From Rhizobiales bacterium Ga0077556 (lineage in GTDB: Bacteria > Pseudomonadota > Alphaproteobacteria > Rhizobiales > Phreatobacteraceae): a stretch of DNA of 36,600 nucleotides. The translations under genes were made by a program, and so were the position numbers. Below are positions 16,405-23,890 of the stretch, one piece after another. The stretch spans positions 1-36,600 of the forward strand of contig LNFH01000321.1 of NCBI GenBank assembly GCA_001464235.1. Reading direction: 5' to 3'. The notes under the pieces were generated by a model that saw only the letters and a list, made by a program, of their open reading frames with translations, was not told the DNA's origin and did no database searches. How positions within the stretch are numbered: the stretch's first letter is position 1; each line of letters opens with the position of its first letter.

Positions 16405-16425
16405 CCGTACGTTCCCGGATTGTTC
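16388..16425 (+). promoter_or_regulatory. LexA (SOS) box at the comM promoter, plus a degenerate second box
   Basis: GTTC-CCGGATT-GTTC at 16411-16425 is an exact match to the alphaproteobacterial LexA site GTTC-N7-GTTC, which is a direct repeat rather than the palindrome used in E. coli. It ends 39 bases before the comM ATG. A second site, GAAC-AAAAAGG-AAAC at 16388-16402, matches the reverse-oriented form with one substitution. Both overlap the predicted promoter, where LexA would block RNA polymerase. The match is directly seen; repression by LexA is inferred. Confidence 0.65.
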
Positions 16426-16464
16426 CCGGGGCAGATCGGTGCAGGATGGCCATGGGGGTGCGCC

Positions 16465-18000
16465 ATGGTGCAACGTGTCGCGACGGTCGCTTTCGAGGGC
16501 ATCGAGGCCAAGCCGGTGGACGTGCAGGTCCATGTCCTGGCCGGCCAGATCGTCTTCAACATCGTCGGGCTGCCCGACAAGGCGGTGAGCGAGGCGCGCG
16601 AGCGTGTGCGGTCGGCCCTGGTGGCCTCGGGCCTGGCCCTGCCGGGCAAGAGGATCACCGTCAATCTGGCGCCGGCCGACCTGCCCAAGGAGGGCTCCCA
16701 CTTCGACCTGCCCATCGCCCTCGGCCTGATGGCGGCCATCGGCGCCATTCCGCCCGACGCCCTCGGAGGCTTCGTCGTCCTGGGCGAACTCGCGCTCGAC
16801 GGGCGCATCACGCCGGTGGCCGGTGTGCTGCCCGCCGCCATGGCGGCCAATGCCATGGGGCTCGGCATCATCTGCCCGGCGGCCTGCGGCCCGGAGGCGG
16901 CCTGGGCGGGCGAGGACGTCGAGGTGCTGGCGCCGGACAACCTCGTCCAGCTCGCCAACCACTTCCGCGGCACCCAGGTCCTGTCGCGGCCGCAGCCGGG
17001 CATCCGGACGGTGGACGCGCCGCTCGCCGACCTGCGCGACATCAAGGGCCAGGAGAGCGCCAAGCGCGCCCTCGAGATCGCCGCCGCGGGCGGCCACGCG
17101 CTGCTGATGAACGGGCCACCGGGATCGGGCAAGTCCATGCTCGCCAGCCGCATGCCCTCCATCCTGCCGCCGCTCACCGCCGCCGAGCTCCTCGAGGTCT
17201 CGATGATCCATTCGGTGGCGGGCGAGCTGGAGGGCGGTCAGCTGACGACGCGGCGGCCCTTCCGCAACCCCCATCATTCCGCCTCCATGGCCGCGCTCAT
17301 CGGCGGCGGCCTGCGGGTGAGGCCGGGCGAGGTGTCGCTCGCCCATCACGGCGTGCTGTTCCTCGACGAGCTGCCGGAATTCCAGCCCCACGTGCTCGAC
17401 GGGCTGCGGCAACCCATCGAATCCGGCGAGGCGGTGATCGCGAGGGCCAACCAGCGGGTGAGCTTTCCGGCCCGCTTCCAGCTGGTGGCGGCCATGAACC
17501 CGTGTCGCTGCGGCAGGGCGACCGAGCCCGGCTTCGCCTGCCCCCGCATGCCCAACGCGCGCTGCATGGCCGACTATCAGGCGAAGATCTCCGGCCCCCT
17601 CATCGACCGCATGGACATGGTGATCGAAGTTCCCGCCGTATCCGCCGCTGATCTCATCCTGCCGGCGCCCGCGGAGGGCAGCAACGAGATCGGCCTCAGG
17701 GTCGCCGCGGCCCGCCGCATCCAGGCGCGTCGCTACGAGAGCCGCGGCGTGCCCGTCAGGCTCAACGCGCATGCACCTCCCGCCGTCCTCGACGAGGTGG
17801 CGGCCCCCGATACGGCCGGGCTCGCGCTGCTCCGTGACGCGGCGGAGGCGCTCCGCCTGACGGCGCGCGGCTATCACCGGGTGCTGAAGCTCGCCCGCAC
17901 CATCGCCGACCTCGACGGGACCGCAACGGTCGGGCGCGTCCATCTGGCCGAAGCCATCAGCTATCGCGGGGCATCGGATGCGGTGCGCGTGGCGGCCTGA
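16465..18000 (+). CDS. comM: ComM/YifB family Mg-chelatase-like AAA+ ATPase
   Basis: A 511-residue protein. In naturally transformable bacteria ComM is a hexameric helicase that promotes branch migration during integration of incoming DNA; in many others its role is undefined. Domains in order: an N-terminal Lon-protease-like S5 fold (residues about 1-165, VQRVATVAFEGIEAKPVDV on), the AAA+ core with Walker A GPPGSGKS at 217-224 and Walker B VLFLDE at 297-302, and a Mg_chelatase C-terminal domain. A four-cysteine segment (MNPCRCG...FACPR...ARCM) follows the core, as usual in YifB. The ATG at 16465 follows a GGGGGTG stretch. The LexA boxes upstream imply induction by DNA damage. Confidence 0.94.
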   Translation: MVQRVATVAFEGIEAKPVDVQVHVLAGQIVFNIVGLPDKAVSEARERVRSALVASGLALPGKRITVNLAPADLPKEGSHFDLPIALGLMAAIGAIPPDALGGFVVLGELALDGRITPVAGVLPAAMAANAMGLGIICPAACGPEAAWAGEDVEVLAPDNLVQLANHFRGTQVLSRPQPGIRTVDAPLADLRDIKGQESAKRALEIAAAGGHALLMNGPPGSGKSMLASRMPSILPPLTAAELLEVSMIHSVAGELEGGQLTTRRPFRNPHHSASMAALIGGGLRVRPGEVSLAHHGVLFLDELPEFQPHVLDGLRQPIESGEAVIARANQRVSFPARFQLVAAMNPCRCGRATEPGFACPRMPNARCMADYQAKISGPLIDRMDMVIEVPAVSAADLILPAPAEGSNEIGLRVAAARRIQARRYESRGVPVRLNAHAPPAVLDEVAAPDTAGLALLRDAAEALRLTARGYHRVLKLARTIADLDGTATVGRVHLAEAISYRGASDAVRVAA

Positions 18001-18214
18001 GCGGGGCTTGCGCGGCCCGGCGGCCGTCGCCGCCCCGCCCCGGACCGGCGGATCCCGATCCGCGGCGGCCTGGGCCGTCCGGGGACGCCGCCGCGTCTCG
18101 CGGGCCGCGGGGCGCTCCGTGGGGCGGGGTCCCGCACGGGGGCCGGTAACGCCCCGTCAACCCTGTCTGCCTACAGTCGCTCCCGCTTGGCCGGGTCGCG
18201 CGTGGAGAGTCGCC

Positions 18215-20302
18215 GTGGATGCTTTCGCCCTCGTCGCCGGCGGTGCGGCAGCGCTCGGCGTGGCCTGCGTCGCGGCACTTCTCCACCTGCTTCACGGCCG
18301 CCGCGCGCTGCTGCGCAAGTCGGCGGCGCTCGAAGACATCGTCGAGACCCTGACCGACCGCGTCTTCGAACTCGCCGAGAGCGAGGAGCGCCACCGCGGT
18401 CTCATCGACGCGCAGGGCGACCTCATCGTGCGGCGCGACGGAGCGGGCCTGATCACCTTCGCCAACCGCGCCTTCGGCGAACTCGTCGGGCTTCCGGCGG
18501 CGGACCTGGTCGGCCGCAGCCACGCGCCGCTGGTGCTCGACCGGTCGGAGGAGCGCCGCGAGCCGGACGGTTCGCGCAGCACCGACGAGCTCATCGCGAC
18601 GCCCTCGGGCCGGCGCTGGATCGCCTGGCGCCATCATCCCGTCCTCGACGGCGAGGGGCGGGCCGACGAGATGCAGTCGGTCGGCCGCGACATCACCGAC
18701 CGCAAGGCGGCGGAGGCGGCACTCGCCTCCTCCCGGGCACGTGCGGAGAGCGCCAACGAGGCCAAGTCACGCTTCCTGGCGACCGTCAGCCACGAGATCC
18801 GCACGCCGCTCAACGGCATCATGGGCATGGCGGACCTGCTGCTCGACACCCGCCTGTCGCCCGACCAGCGGACCTATGCCGAGGCGGTGAAGAGCTCCGG
18901 CGAGGCGCTGCTCGCGCTGATCGACGAGATCCTCGACTTCTCCAAGATCGAGGCCGGTCGCCTCGATCTCGACACGGCGCCCTTCGACCTCCTGCCGATC
19001 ATCGAGGGCGCGGCGGAACTGCTCGGCCCGAGGGCCCAGGCGAAGGGCCTCGACGTCGCGACATCGGTCGCGCCCGACGTGCCCGGGCGGCTCATGGGTG
19101 ACGCGACGCGGCTGCGGCAGGTCCTGCTCAACCTCGCGGGCAACGCGGTGAAGTTCACCGAGACGGGCGGCGTCACCATCGCCGCTGCGCGCGACGGCGA
19201 TCATCTCGTGCTGAACGTCACCGATACCGGCCCCGGCATAGCGCCCGCCGACGTGGAGCGGATCTTCGGCGAGTTCGAGCAGGGCGAAACCACCTTCGCC
19301 CGCCGCCATGCCGGCACCGGCCTCGGCCTCGCCATCTCGCGCCGCATCGTCGCGCTGATGGGCGGCACGCTGCAGGTGACCACGGCGCCGGGCGCCGGCG
19401 CCACCTTCACCGTACGGCTGCCGATGACGATCGCAGCGGGGCCGGCCGAGCCGGACGAACGCCTCACCGGCCTGTCGGTCCTCGTCGTCTCGCCCTCGCC
19501 GATCGAGCGGGAGGCGCTGACGCGCCGGCTGGCGGCCCGCGGCGCCGGGGCGGCGGCCTGCACCGGGCCCGGAGACATTCCCGCCGAAGCCGGGTGGGAC
19601 ACGGCGATCATCGACCACCGGCTGGGTGCCGACGGGGTCGCCGACGCCCTCGCGGCGCTCGCGGGCCGGGCCCGCCGCACGGTTCTCCTGGTGCGCCCGG
19701 CGGAGCGGTCGGCCATCGCCGGCTGGCGCGAGCGCGGCATCGGCGGCTGGCTGGTCTCTCCCGTCCGCGAGGCGTCCCTGGTGATGCAGATGCGGGCCAA
19801 GGGCGAGGGGGCGAGCGAAGACCCCGCCGAGGAGAGCGCAGGGAGCGGGCGCGAGGCGAAGCGCGCGGCCGGTCCGGCGCTCACCGTCCTGATCGCCGAG
19901 GACAATGCCATCAACGCGCTGCTCTGTCGCAAGCTCGTGGAGAAGCTCGGGCACCGGCCGGTCTGGGTCACGGACGGCCGTGCCGCAGCCGCGACCGCGC
20001 TCGACCCGGAGGCCCGGATCGACCTCGTGCTGATGGACATGCAGATGCCGGACTGCGACGGGCTCTCGGCGGCGAAGATGATCCGGGCCGGCGAGGGCGA
20101 GGGCCGGCGCCTGCCGATCATCGCGCTGACCGCGAACGCCTTCCCCGAGGACCGCGCGGCGGCCATCGCGGCCGGCATGGATTCGTTCCTGACCAAGCCG
20201 CTCGATCGCGACCGCCTCGCCGAGGCGCTCGACCGCTACGTCGCGGTCACCACACCAGACCGCGGGCCCGCAGTGCGTCGGAAAGCGAAAGCGCGTCGGT
20301 GA
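18215..20302 (+). CDS. PAS-containing hybrid sensor histidine kinase with two receiver domains
   Basis: A 695-residue protein anchored by one N-terminal membrane segment (about residues 3-25). A coiled linker leads to a PAS domain (about 60-165), then the HisKA dimerisation helix with the phospho-acceptor His193 in [13 protein letters not shown], then the HATPase domain with N-box [20 protein letters not shown] and [10 protein letters not shown] first receiver-like domain (about 410-520) is degenerate: its acidic pocket is replaced by SPSP. A second receiver (about 555-685) is intact, with IAEDN, phosphoacceptor Asp608 in LMDMQMP, and LTKPLD. The GTG at 18215 has GGAGAG five bases upstream, and the frame upstream is GC-rich without family sequence. 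Signal and output are unknown. The 3' end overlaps the convergent HAD gene by 56 bases. Confidence 0.92.
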   Translation: MDAFALVAGGAAALGVACVAALLHLLHGRRALLRKSAALEDIVETLTDRVFELAESEERHRGLIDAQGDLIVRRDGAGLITFANRAFGELVGLPAADLVGRSHAPLVLDRSEERREPDGSRSTDELIATPSGRRWIAWRHHPVLDGEGRADEMQSVGRDITDRKAAEAALASSRARAESANEAKSRFLATVSHEIRTPLNGIMGMADLLLDTRLSPDQRTYAEAVKSSGEALLALIDEILDFSKIEAGRLDLDTAPFDLLPIIEGAAELLGPRAQAKGLDVATSVAPDVPGRLMGDATRLRQVLLNLAGNAVKFTETGGVTIAAARDGDHLVLNVTDTGPGIAPADVERIFGEFEQGETTFARRHAGTGLGLAISRRIVALMGGTLQVTTAPGAGATFTVRLPMTIAAGPAEPDERLTGLSVLVVSPSPIEREALTRRLAARGAGAAACTGPGDIPAEAGWDTAIIDHRLGADGVADALAALAGRARRTVLLVRPAERSAIAGWRERGIGGWLVSPVREASLVMQMRAKGEGASEDPAEESAGSGREAKRAAGPALTVLIAEDNAINALLCRKLVEKLGHRPVWVTDGRAAAATALDPEARIDLVLMDMQMPDCDGLSAAKMIRAGEGEGRRLPIIALTANAFPEDRAAAIAAGMDSFLTKPLDRDRLAEALDRYVAVTTPDRGPAVRRKAKARR

Positions 20303-20858
20303 AGAGCACCGCGTCCATGCCGAAGGCGCGGGCCGCCTCGACGTTGCGCGGGGCGTCGTCGATGAAGATGCAGTCACCGGGCGCGAGGGCGTAGCGCTCG
20401 CAGAGGATCGCGTAGATCCGCGGATCGGGCTTGTTGATGCCGACATCGGCCGAGAGGACGAGGCCGGAGAACTGCCCGAGGAAGGGGTGGGCGGGCAGCG
20501 TCCTGTCGAAGAGTTCCCGCGAGAAGTTGGAGATGCCGAAGACGGGTCCGCCCGCCGCCAGCCCCTCGAAGATGGCGCGGGTGCCCGGCACTTCGCCGGG
20601 CACCGCCTTCAGCCAGTCGTCATAGAAGGACGCGAAGACGGGAGCATGCCCGGGAAACCGCGCCGCGTGGTCGGCGACGGCCTCCGCGACCGGTCGGCCC
20701 GCGTCCTGGCGCGCGTGCCAGTCCATGAAGCCGACCTCGGCCATGAAGGCCTCCAACGCCGCGGCGTCGGCGAAATGCCGTTGCAGCGCCCTCTTCGGCT
20801 CCCATCGCAGAAGAACCTGTCCGATGTCGAAGACGGGAACCGGCGAGAAACGGGACAT
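20247..20858 (-). CDS. HAD-superfamily phosphatase (YihX-like)
   Basis: A 203-residue haloacid dehalogenase-like hydrolase, subfamily IA. Motif I is VFDIGQVLL with nucleophile Asp11; the usual second Asp is Gly, as in YihX (a glucose-1-phosphate phosphatase in E. coli) and related enzymes. Motif II is GISNFS, motif III the Lys in GINKPDPRIY, and motif IV IFIDDAPRNVEAA. The cap domain is helical (residues about 20-85). Substrate is unknown, likely a small phosphorylated metabolite. The last 56 bases overlap the 3' end of the hybrid kinase gene on the other strand. It is divergent from the first GGDEF-EAL gene, sharing a 128-base promoter region. Confidence 0.88.
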   Translation of the reverse strand: MSRFSPVPVFDIGQVLLRWEPKRALQRHFADAAALEAFMAEVGFMDWHARQDAGRPVAEAVADHAARFPGHAPVFASFYDDWLKAVPGEVPGTRAIFEGLAAGGPVFGISNFSRELFDRTLPAHPFLGQFSGLVLSADVGINKPDPRIYAILCERYALAPGDCIFIDDAPRNVEAARAFGMDAVLFTDALSLSDALRARGLVW

Positions 20859-20910
20859 GGAAGATATCCGCAGCGAGGAAAGAGACGGCCGTGTAACAGT
20901 TGAGTCGCGC

Positions 20911-20938
20911 TATAATGCGCCATCAGTAACGAACTGAT
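20911..20938. promoter_or_regulatory. TATAAT box and 17-bp dyad between HAD and GGDEF-EAL genes
   Basis: A consensus -10, TATAAT at 20911-20916, stands inside GCGC...GCGC arms. Six bases later ATCAGT-aacga-ACTGAT (20922-20938) is a perfect inverted repeat with a five-base centre. If the box is used for the plus-strand gene, the dyad lies over the transcription start, a classic repressor operator position. The matching -35 is poor, so an activator or another sigma factor may be involved. Sequence seen; function inferred. Confidence 0.45.
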
Positions 20939-20986
20939 AACGCGCAAACCCGACAATCCCTGATGCATGACGTAGGGTCCGCATGA

Positions 20987-23569
20987 ATGGCCGGCACCAA
21001 GAGAACGACGCGGAGCCACGGCAGGAAGCCGAAAACCGCATCTTCCGCACGCCAAGCCGGCCTGCTGAAGCGGGCCATGGCGATTGCGCGCATGGGCTAC
21101 TGGCGATCGGGCCTGCCCGGCAGCGGCACGATCTGGATCTCGCCTGAACTGGCGGCGATGTACGGCCTCGCCACGAAGGAGGGGATGACCTCCCTCGCCG
21201 AGATCCGCGCGCGCTTTCTCGGCACGGCCGCGGATGAGCTGAAGCGCGGGCTCGACCGCTGCTGGAGCGATGGCACGGCCTACACGGTGCAGGCGCAGTA
21301 TCGGCACCCCGAGGGGCATGTGGTGGATTTCGCCGTGCACGGCGAGGCGGAACGCGACGAGGCGGGCGTCATCACCGGCATCTCGGGCATCGTGCGCGAC
21401 ATCAGCGAGGAGCAGGCGGCGCTGCGTTCGGTCTCCGCGAGCGAGCAGCGGCTCGCCGACTTCGTCAGCACGGCCTCCGACTGGTGCTGGCAGACCGGCC
21501 CCGACCACCGTTTCCTCGCCCTGCCGCTGCCGGGCGAGCGCAACGCGGCCATCCGTGCCATCGCGGCGGGCGGGGTCGCCCGCTGGGAGCTGCCGATCGT
21601 GCCCGAGCAGCGCGAGGCCATGGCGCGCCATCGCGCCGACATGGAAAACCATCGTCCATTTCGCGACTTCATCTACACGGTGATCGAGCCCGGCGGTGAC
21701 CAGGCGACGATCCGTTCCAGCGGCAAGCCCGTCTTCGACGAGAACGGGGTCTTCCAGGGCTATCGCGGCACGGCGAGCAACGTCACGGACCAGCGGATCA
21801 CGCAAGATCTGCTCGTCCGCCGCACCGCGGCCCTCGCCGAGGCGCACCGCCTCGGCCGGATGGGTTCCTGGCACTACCGGCTCGGCGACGCCAACGTGGT
21901 CTGGAGCGAGGAGCTCTACGCGCTGACCGGCTACGATCCGGCGAGCCTCGACCTGAGCGTCGCGGGCATCCTCTCCCATTTCGATCGGGCCGACGCCGAC
22001 AAGCTGGTGGCGCTGCAGAAGGAGGTCGTCCGCACCGGCGGCGCGGCAACCGCCGACCTCCGGTTCCGCTGTGCCGACGGGCGGGTGGGAGACTTTGCGC
22101 TCAACTGCAAGGCCGAGATGGTGGACGGCCGGGTCGTCGGTCTCATCGGGACGGTCCAGGATATCGGCGAGCGCAAGCTGGCGCAGCGACAGCTGGAGGA
22201 GCTCGCCTTCACCGATTCGCTCACGGGCCTGGCCAACCGCACCCAGTTCAAACGGTCGCTCACCAGCATGGTCGGGCGCGCGCTGCTGGAAGAGCAGTTC
22301 GGGGCCCTGCTGCTGATCGACCTCGACCGCTTCAAGGAGGTGAACGATTCGCTCGGCCACGCCGCCGGTGACGAATTGCTGTGCCGGGTCGCGGGCCTGC
22401 TGCGCCAGGCGCTGGGCGCCGAAGCCTTCATCGCCCGGCTCAGCGGCGACGAATTCGCCGTGCTGATCGAGCGGCAGGGCGTCCATGACGATATGCGGGA
22501 ATTGGCGGAGCAGCTCATCGCGCTGATCTCCGGGCCCATCGACCTCGCCAATGGCGAAGCCTTCGTCGGTGCCACCATCGGCATCGCCAAGCTGCCGGAG
22601 GACGCGGCGACGACCGAACTGGCGATGCGCCACGCCGACCTCGCTCTCTGCATGGCGAAGGAATCGGGCCGCGGGCGCTGCATGGTCTTCGAGCCCGCCT
22701 ATGCGGAGGCGGTGGAGCAGCGGCTGCTCCTGGCGCGCGACCTGCGGCACGCCATCGAAGAGAACGAAATCCACGCGCACTACCAGCCGCAGGTCGACCT
22801 CAACACCGGCCGCGTGGTCGGCTTCGAGGCGCTGCTGCGCTGGACGCACCGGGAGCGGGGCCCCATCCCGCCGGGCGTCTTCATTCCGGTCGCCGAAAGC
22901 TCGGGCATCATCGTCGACCTCGGACTCTGGGTGCTGCGCGAGGCCTGCCGGCAGGGCCGGGCCTGGCTCGACCAGGGGCTGCCGCCCCGCACCATCGCGG
23001 TCAACGTCTCGCCGGCGCAGTTCTGGAACATGGATTTCGAGACGGCGGTGTCCGCCGTGCTCGCCGAAACCGGACTGCCGCCCAACCTGCTGTGTCTGGA
23101 ACTGACGGAAAGCCTGTTCGTCGACCAGAGCGAGCATCAGATCAGCCGGACGCTGGGCGCGCTGGCCGCCCTCGGGGTGCGGCTGGCGCTCGACGACTTC
23201 GGCTCGGGCTATTCCTCGCTCGGCTATCTCACGCGCCTGCCCTTCGACCGCCTGAAGGTCGACAGGTCGTTCGTCGACGGGGTCTCCACCCAACCGGAGA
23301 AGCGCAAGCTCCTCGGCGGCATCATCGCCCTGTCACGCGGCCTCGGCATGTCCGTCGTCGCCGAGGGCGCCGAGCGCCCGGCCGAGATCAACGTGCTGCG
23401 CGAGCTCGGCTGCGACGTCGTCCAGGGCTATGTCTATTCGCGGCCGGTCCCGCCCGAAAAGGCGCCGGCCGTCGCCGATGCGATCGAGCGATCGCCGCTG
23501 GTGGAATGGCATCGACGCCACACACGGCTGGAGCGGGCGACGCCGGCCTTCGCCGGATATATGGGCTGA
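20987..23569 (+). CDS. PAS-PAS-PAS-GGDEF-EAL cyclic-di-GMP protein, copy 1 (SGDEF)
   Basis: An 860-residue soluble signalling protein. Three PAS-like sensor regions (about 32-145, 150-265, 280-395) each end in a DI/VT-type linker. The diguanylate cyclase domain (about 405-570) has metal ligands in LLIDLDRFKEVNDSLGH, but its signature reads SGDEF (486-490) instead of GGDEF. No RxxD inhibitory site is visible. The EAL phosphodiesterase domain (about 580-835) looks complete: EAL at 614-616, NVSPAQFW, LELTES, DDFGSGYSS, KVDRSFV and VAEGAE. Net activity is probably phosphodiesterase, possibly tuned by GTP binding to the GGDEF domain. AGGG lies nine bases before the ATG. A close paralog follows in tandem. 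Confidence 0.92.
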   Translation: MAGTKRTTRSHGRKPKTASSARQAGLLKRAMAIARMGYWRSGLPGSGTIWISPELAAMYGLATKEGMTSLAEIRARFLGTAADELKRGLDRCWSDGTAYTVQAQYRHPEGHVVDFAVHGEAERDEAGVITGISGIVRDISEEQAALRSVSASEQRLADFVSTASDWCWQTGPDHRFLALPLPGERNAAIRAIAAGGVARWELPIVPEQREAMARHRADMENHRPFRDFIYTVIEPGGDQATIRSSGKPVFDENGVFQGYRGTASNVTDQRITQDLLVRRTAALAEAHRLGRMGSWHYRLGDANVVWSEELYALTGYDPASLDLSVAGILSHFDRADADKLVALQKEVVRTGGAATADLRFRCADGRVGDFALNCKAEMVDGRVVGLIGTVQDIGERKLAQRQLEELAFTDSLTGLANRTQFKRSLTSMVGRALLEEQFGALLLIDLDRFKEVNDSLGHAAGDELLCRVAGLLRQALGAEAFIARLSGDEFAVLIERQGVHDDMRELAEQLIALISGPIDLANGEAFVGATIGIAKLPEDAATTELAMRHADLALCMAKESGRGRCMVFEPAYAEAVEQRLLLARDLRHAIEENEIHAHYQPQVDLNTGRVVGFEALLRWTHRERGPIPPGVFIPVAESSGIIVDLGLWVLREACRQGRAWLDQGLPPRTIAVNVSPAQFWNMDFETAVSAVLAETGLPPNLLCLELTESLFVDQSEHQISRTLGALAALGVRLALDDFGSGYSSLGYLTRLPFDRLKVDRSFVDGVSTQPEKRKLLGGIIALSRGLGMSVVAEGAERPAEINVLRELGCDVVQGYVYSRPVPPEKAPAVADAIERSPLVEWHRRHTRLERATPAFAGYMG

Positions 23570-23890
23570 GGAGCGGCCCGGGCCGCCCATCGCAGGCCGG
23601 CGGCACGGGACCGCCCTCGACGGCGTGTGCGGGCGTGTCCTTGCGGTCCGGTGGTGGCCGTGCCGCCCGGTGCCGGGCGGGGAGCTGGCGGGGTCGTCCC
23701 TGCCAACGGCAGAGAGCCTTTGATTACCATTTCTTCAGCGCTTTTGCGTTACGTAGCGTGAAGCAATCATGCTGCCAGCCTGTTCGGGATCCTGACCCTG
23801 TCGAGCGCCGCATCCCATCGTCTGCGACCGACCGTTGCGGAGGCCCCCGAGGGGCCCGCGCTGCCGCCCTCGCTGCTGGCGAGCCGGGCC
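23570..23890. other. 321-base intergenic region between the tandem GGDEF-EAL genes
   Basis: It opens with a perfect 14-bp palindrome, GCGGCCC|GGGCCGC (23573-23586), four bases after the copy 1 stop. The middle is GC-rich and featureless. At 23721-23763 it turns AT-rich (TTGATTACCATTTCTTCAGC), with an imperfect dyad CTTCA...TGAAG (23733-23763) centred near TACGTA; this is the likely promoter area of copy 2. From 23762 to 23890 the copy 2 frame is open without ATG, GTG or TTG, and its last ~12 codons read like copy 1 (LLxSRAMAIARMGYW across the ATG). Confidence 0.5.

Noticed and set aside
17978-18214. N-terminal extension of the hybrid kinase from an ATG inside comM
   Set aside because: The peptide is Arg/Gly/Pro-rich with no family likeness, and the GTG at 18215 has a well-placed GGAGAG and leads directly into a membrane segment.
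18001-18214. Extreme GC-rich stretch with many small inverted repeats after comM
   Set aside because: At this base composition short G/C dyads are expected by chance; none has a U-run or stands out in length.
20609-23293. Very long open frame on the minus strand opposite the first GGDEF-EAL gene
   Set aside because: It is a shadow of GC-rich codon bias: the translation is rich in Arg, Asp, Gly and Ala with no family motif, while the plus strand encodes clear PAS, GGDEF and EAL domains. The same applies to 24668-26050 minus, 26547-28685 plus, 13196-14926 minus and 15823-17943 minus.
23573-23586. GCGGCCCGGGCCGC palindrome as a terminator for copy 1 of the GGDEF-EAL genes
   Set aside because: It has no loop and no U-run; a 14-base G/C palindrome may be chance in this DNA. 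Listed only within the intergenic region.
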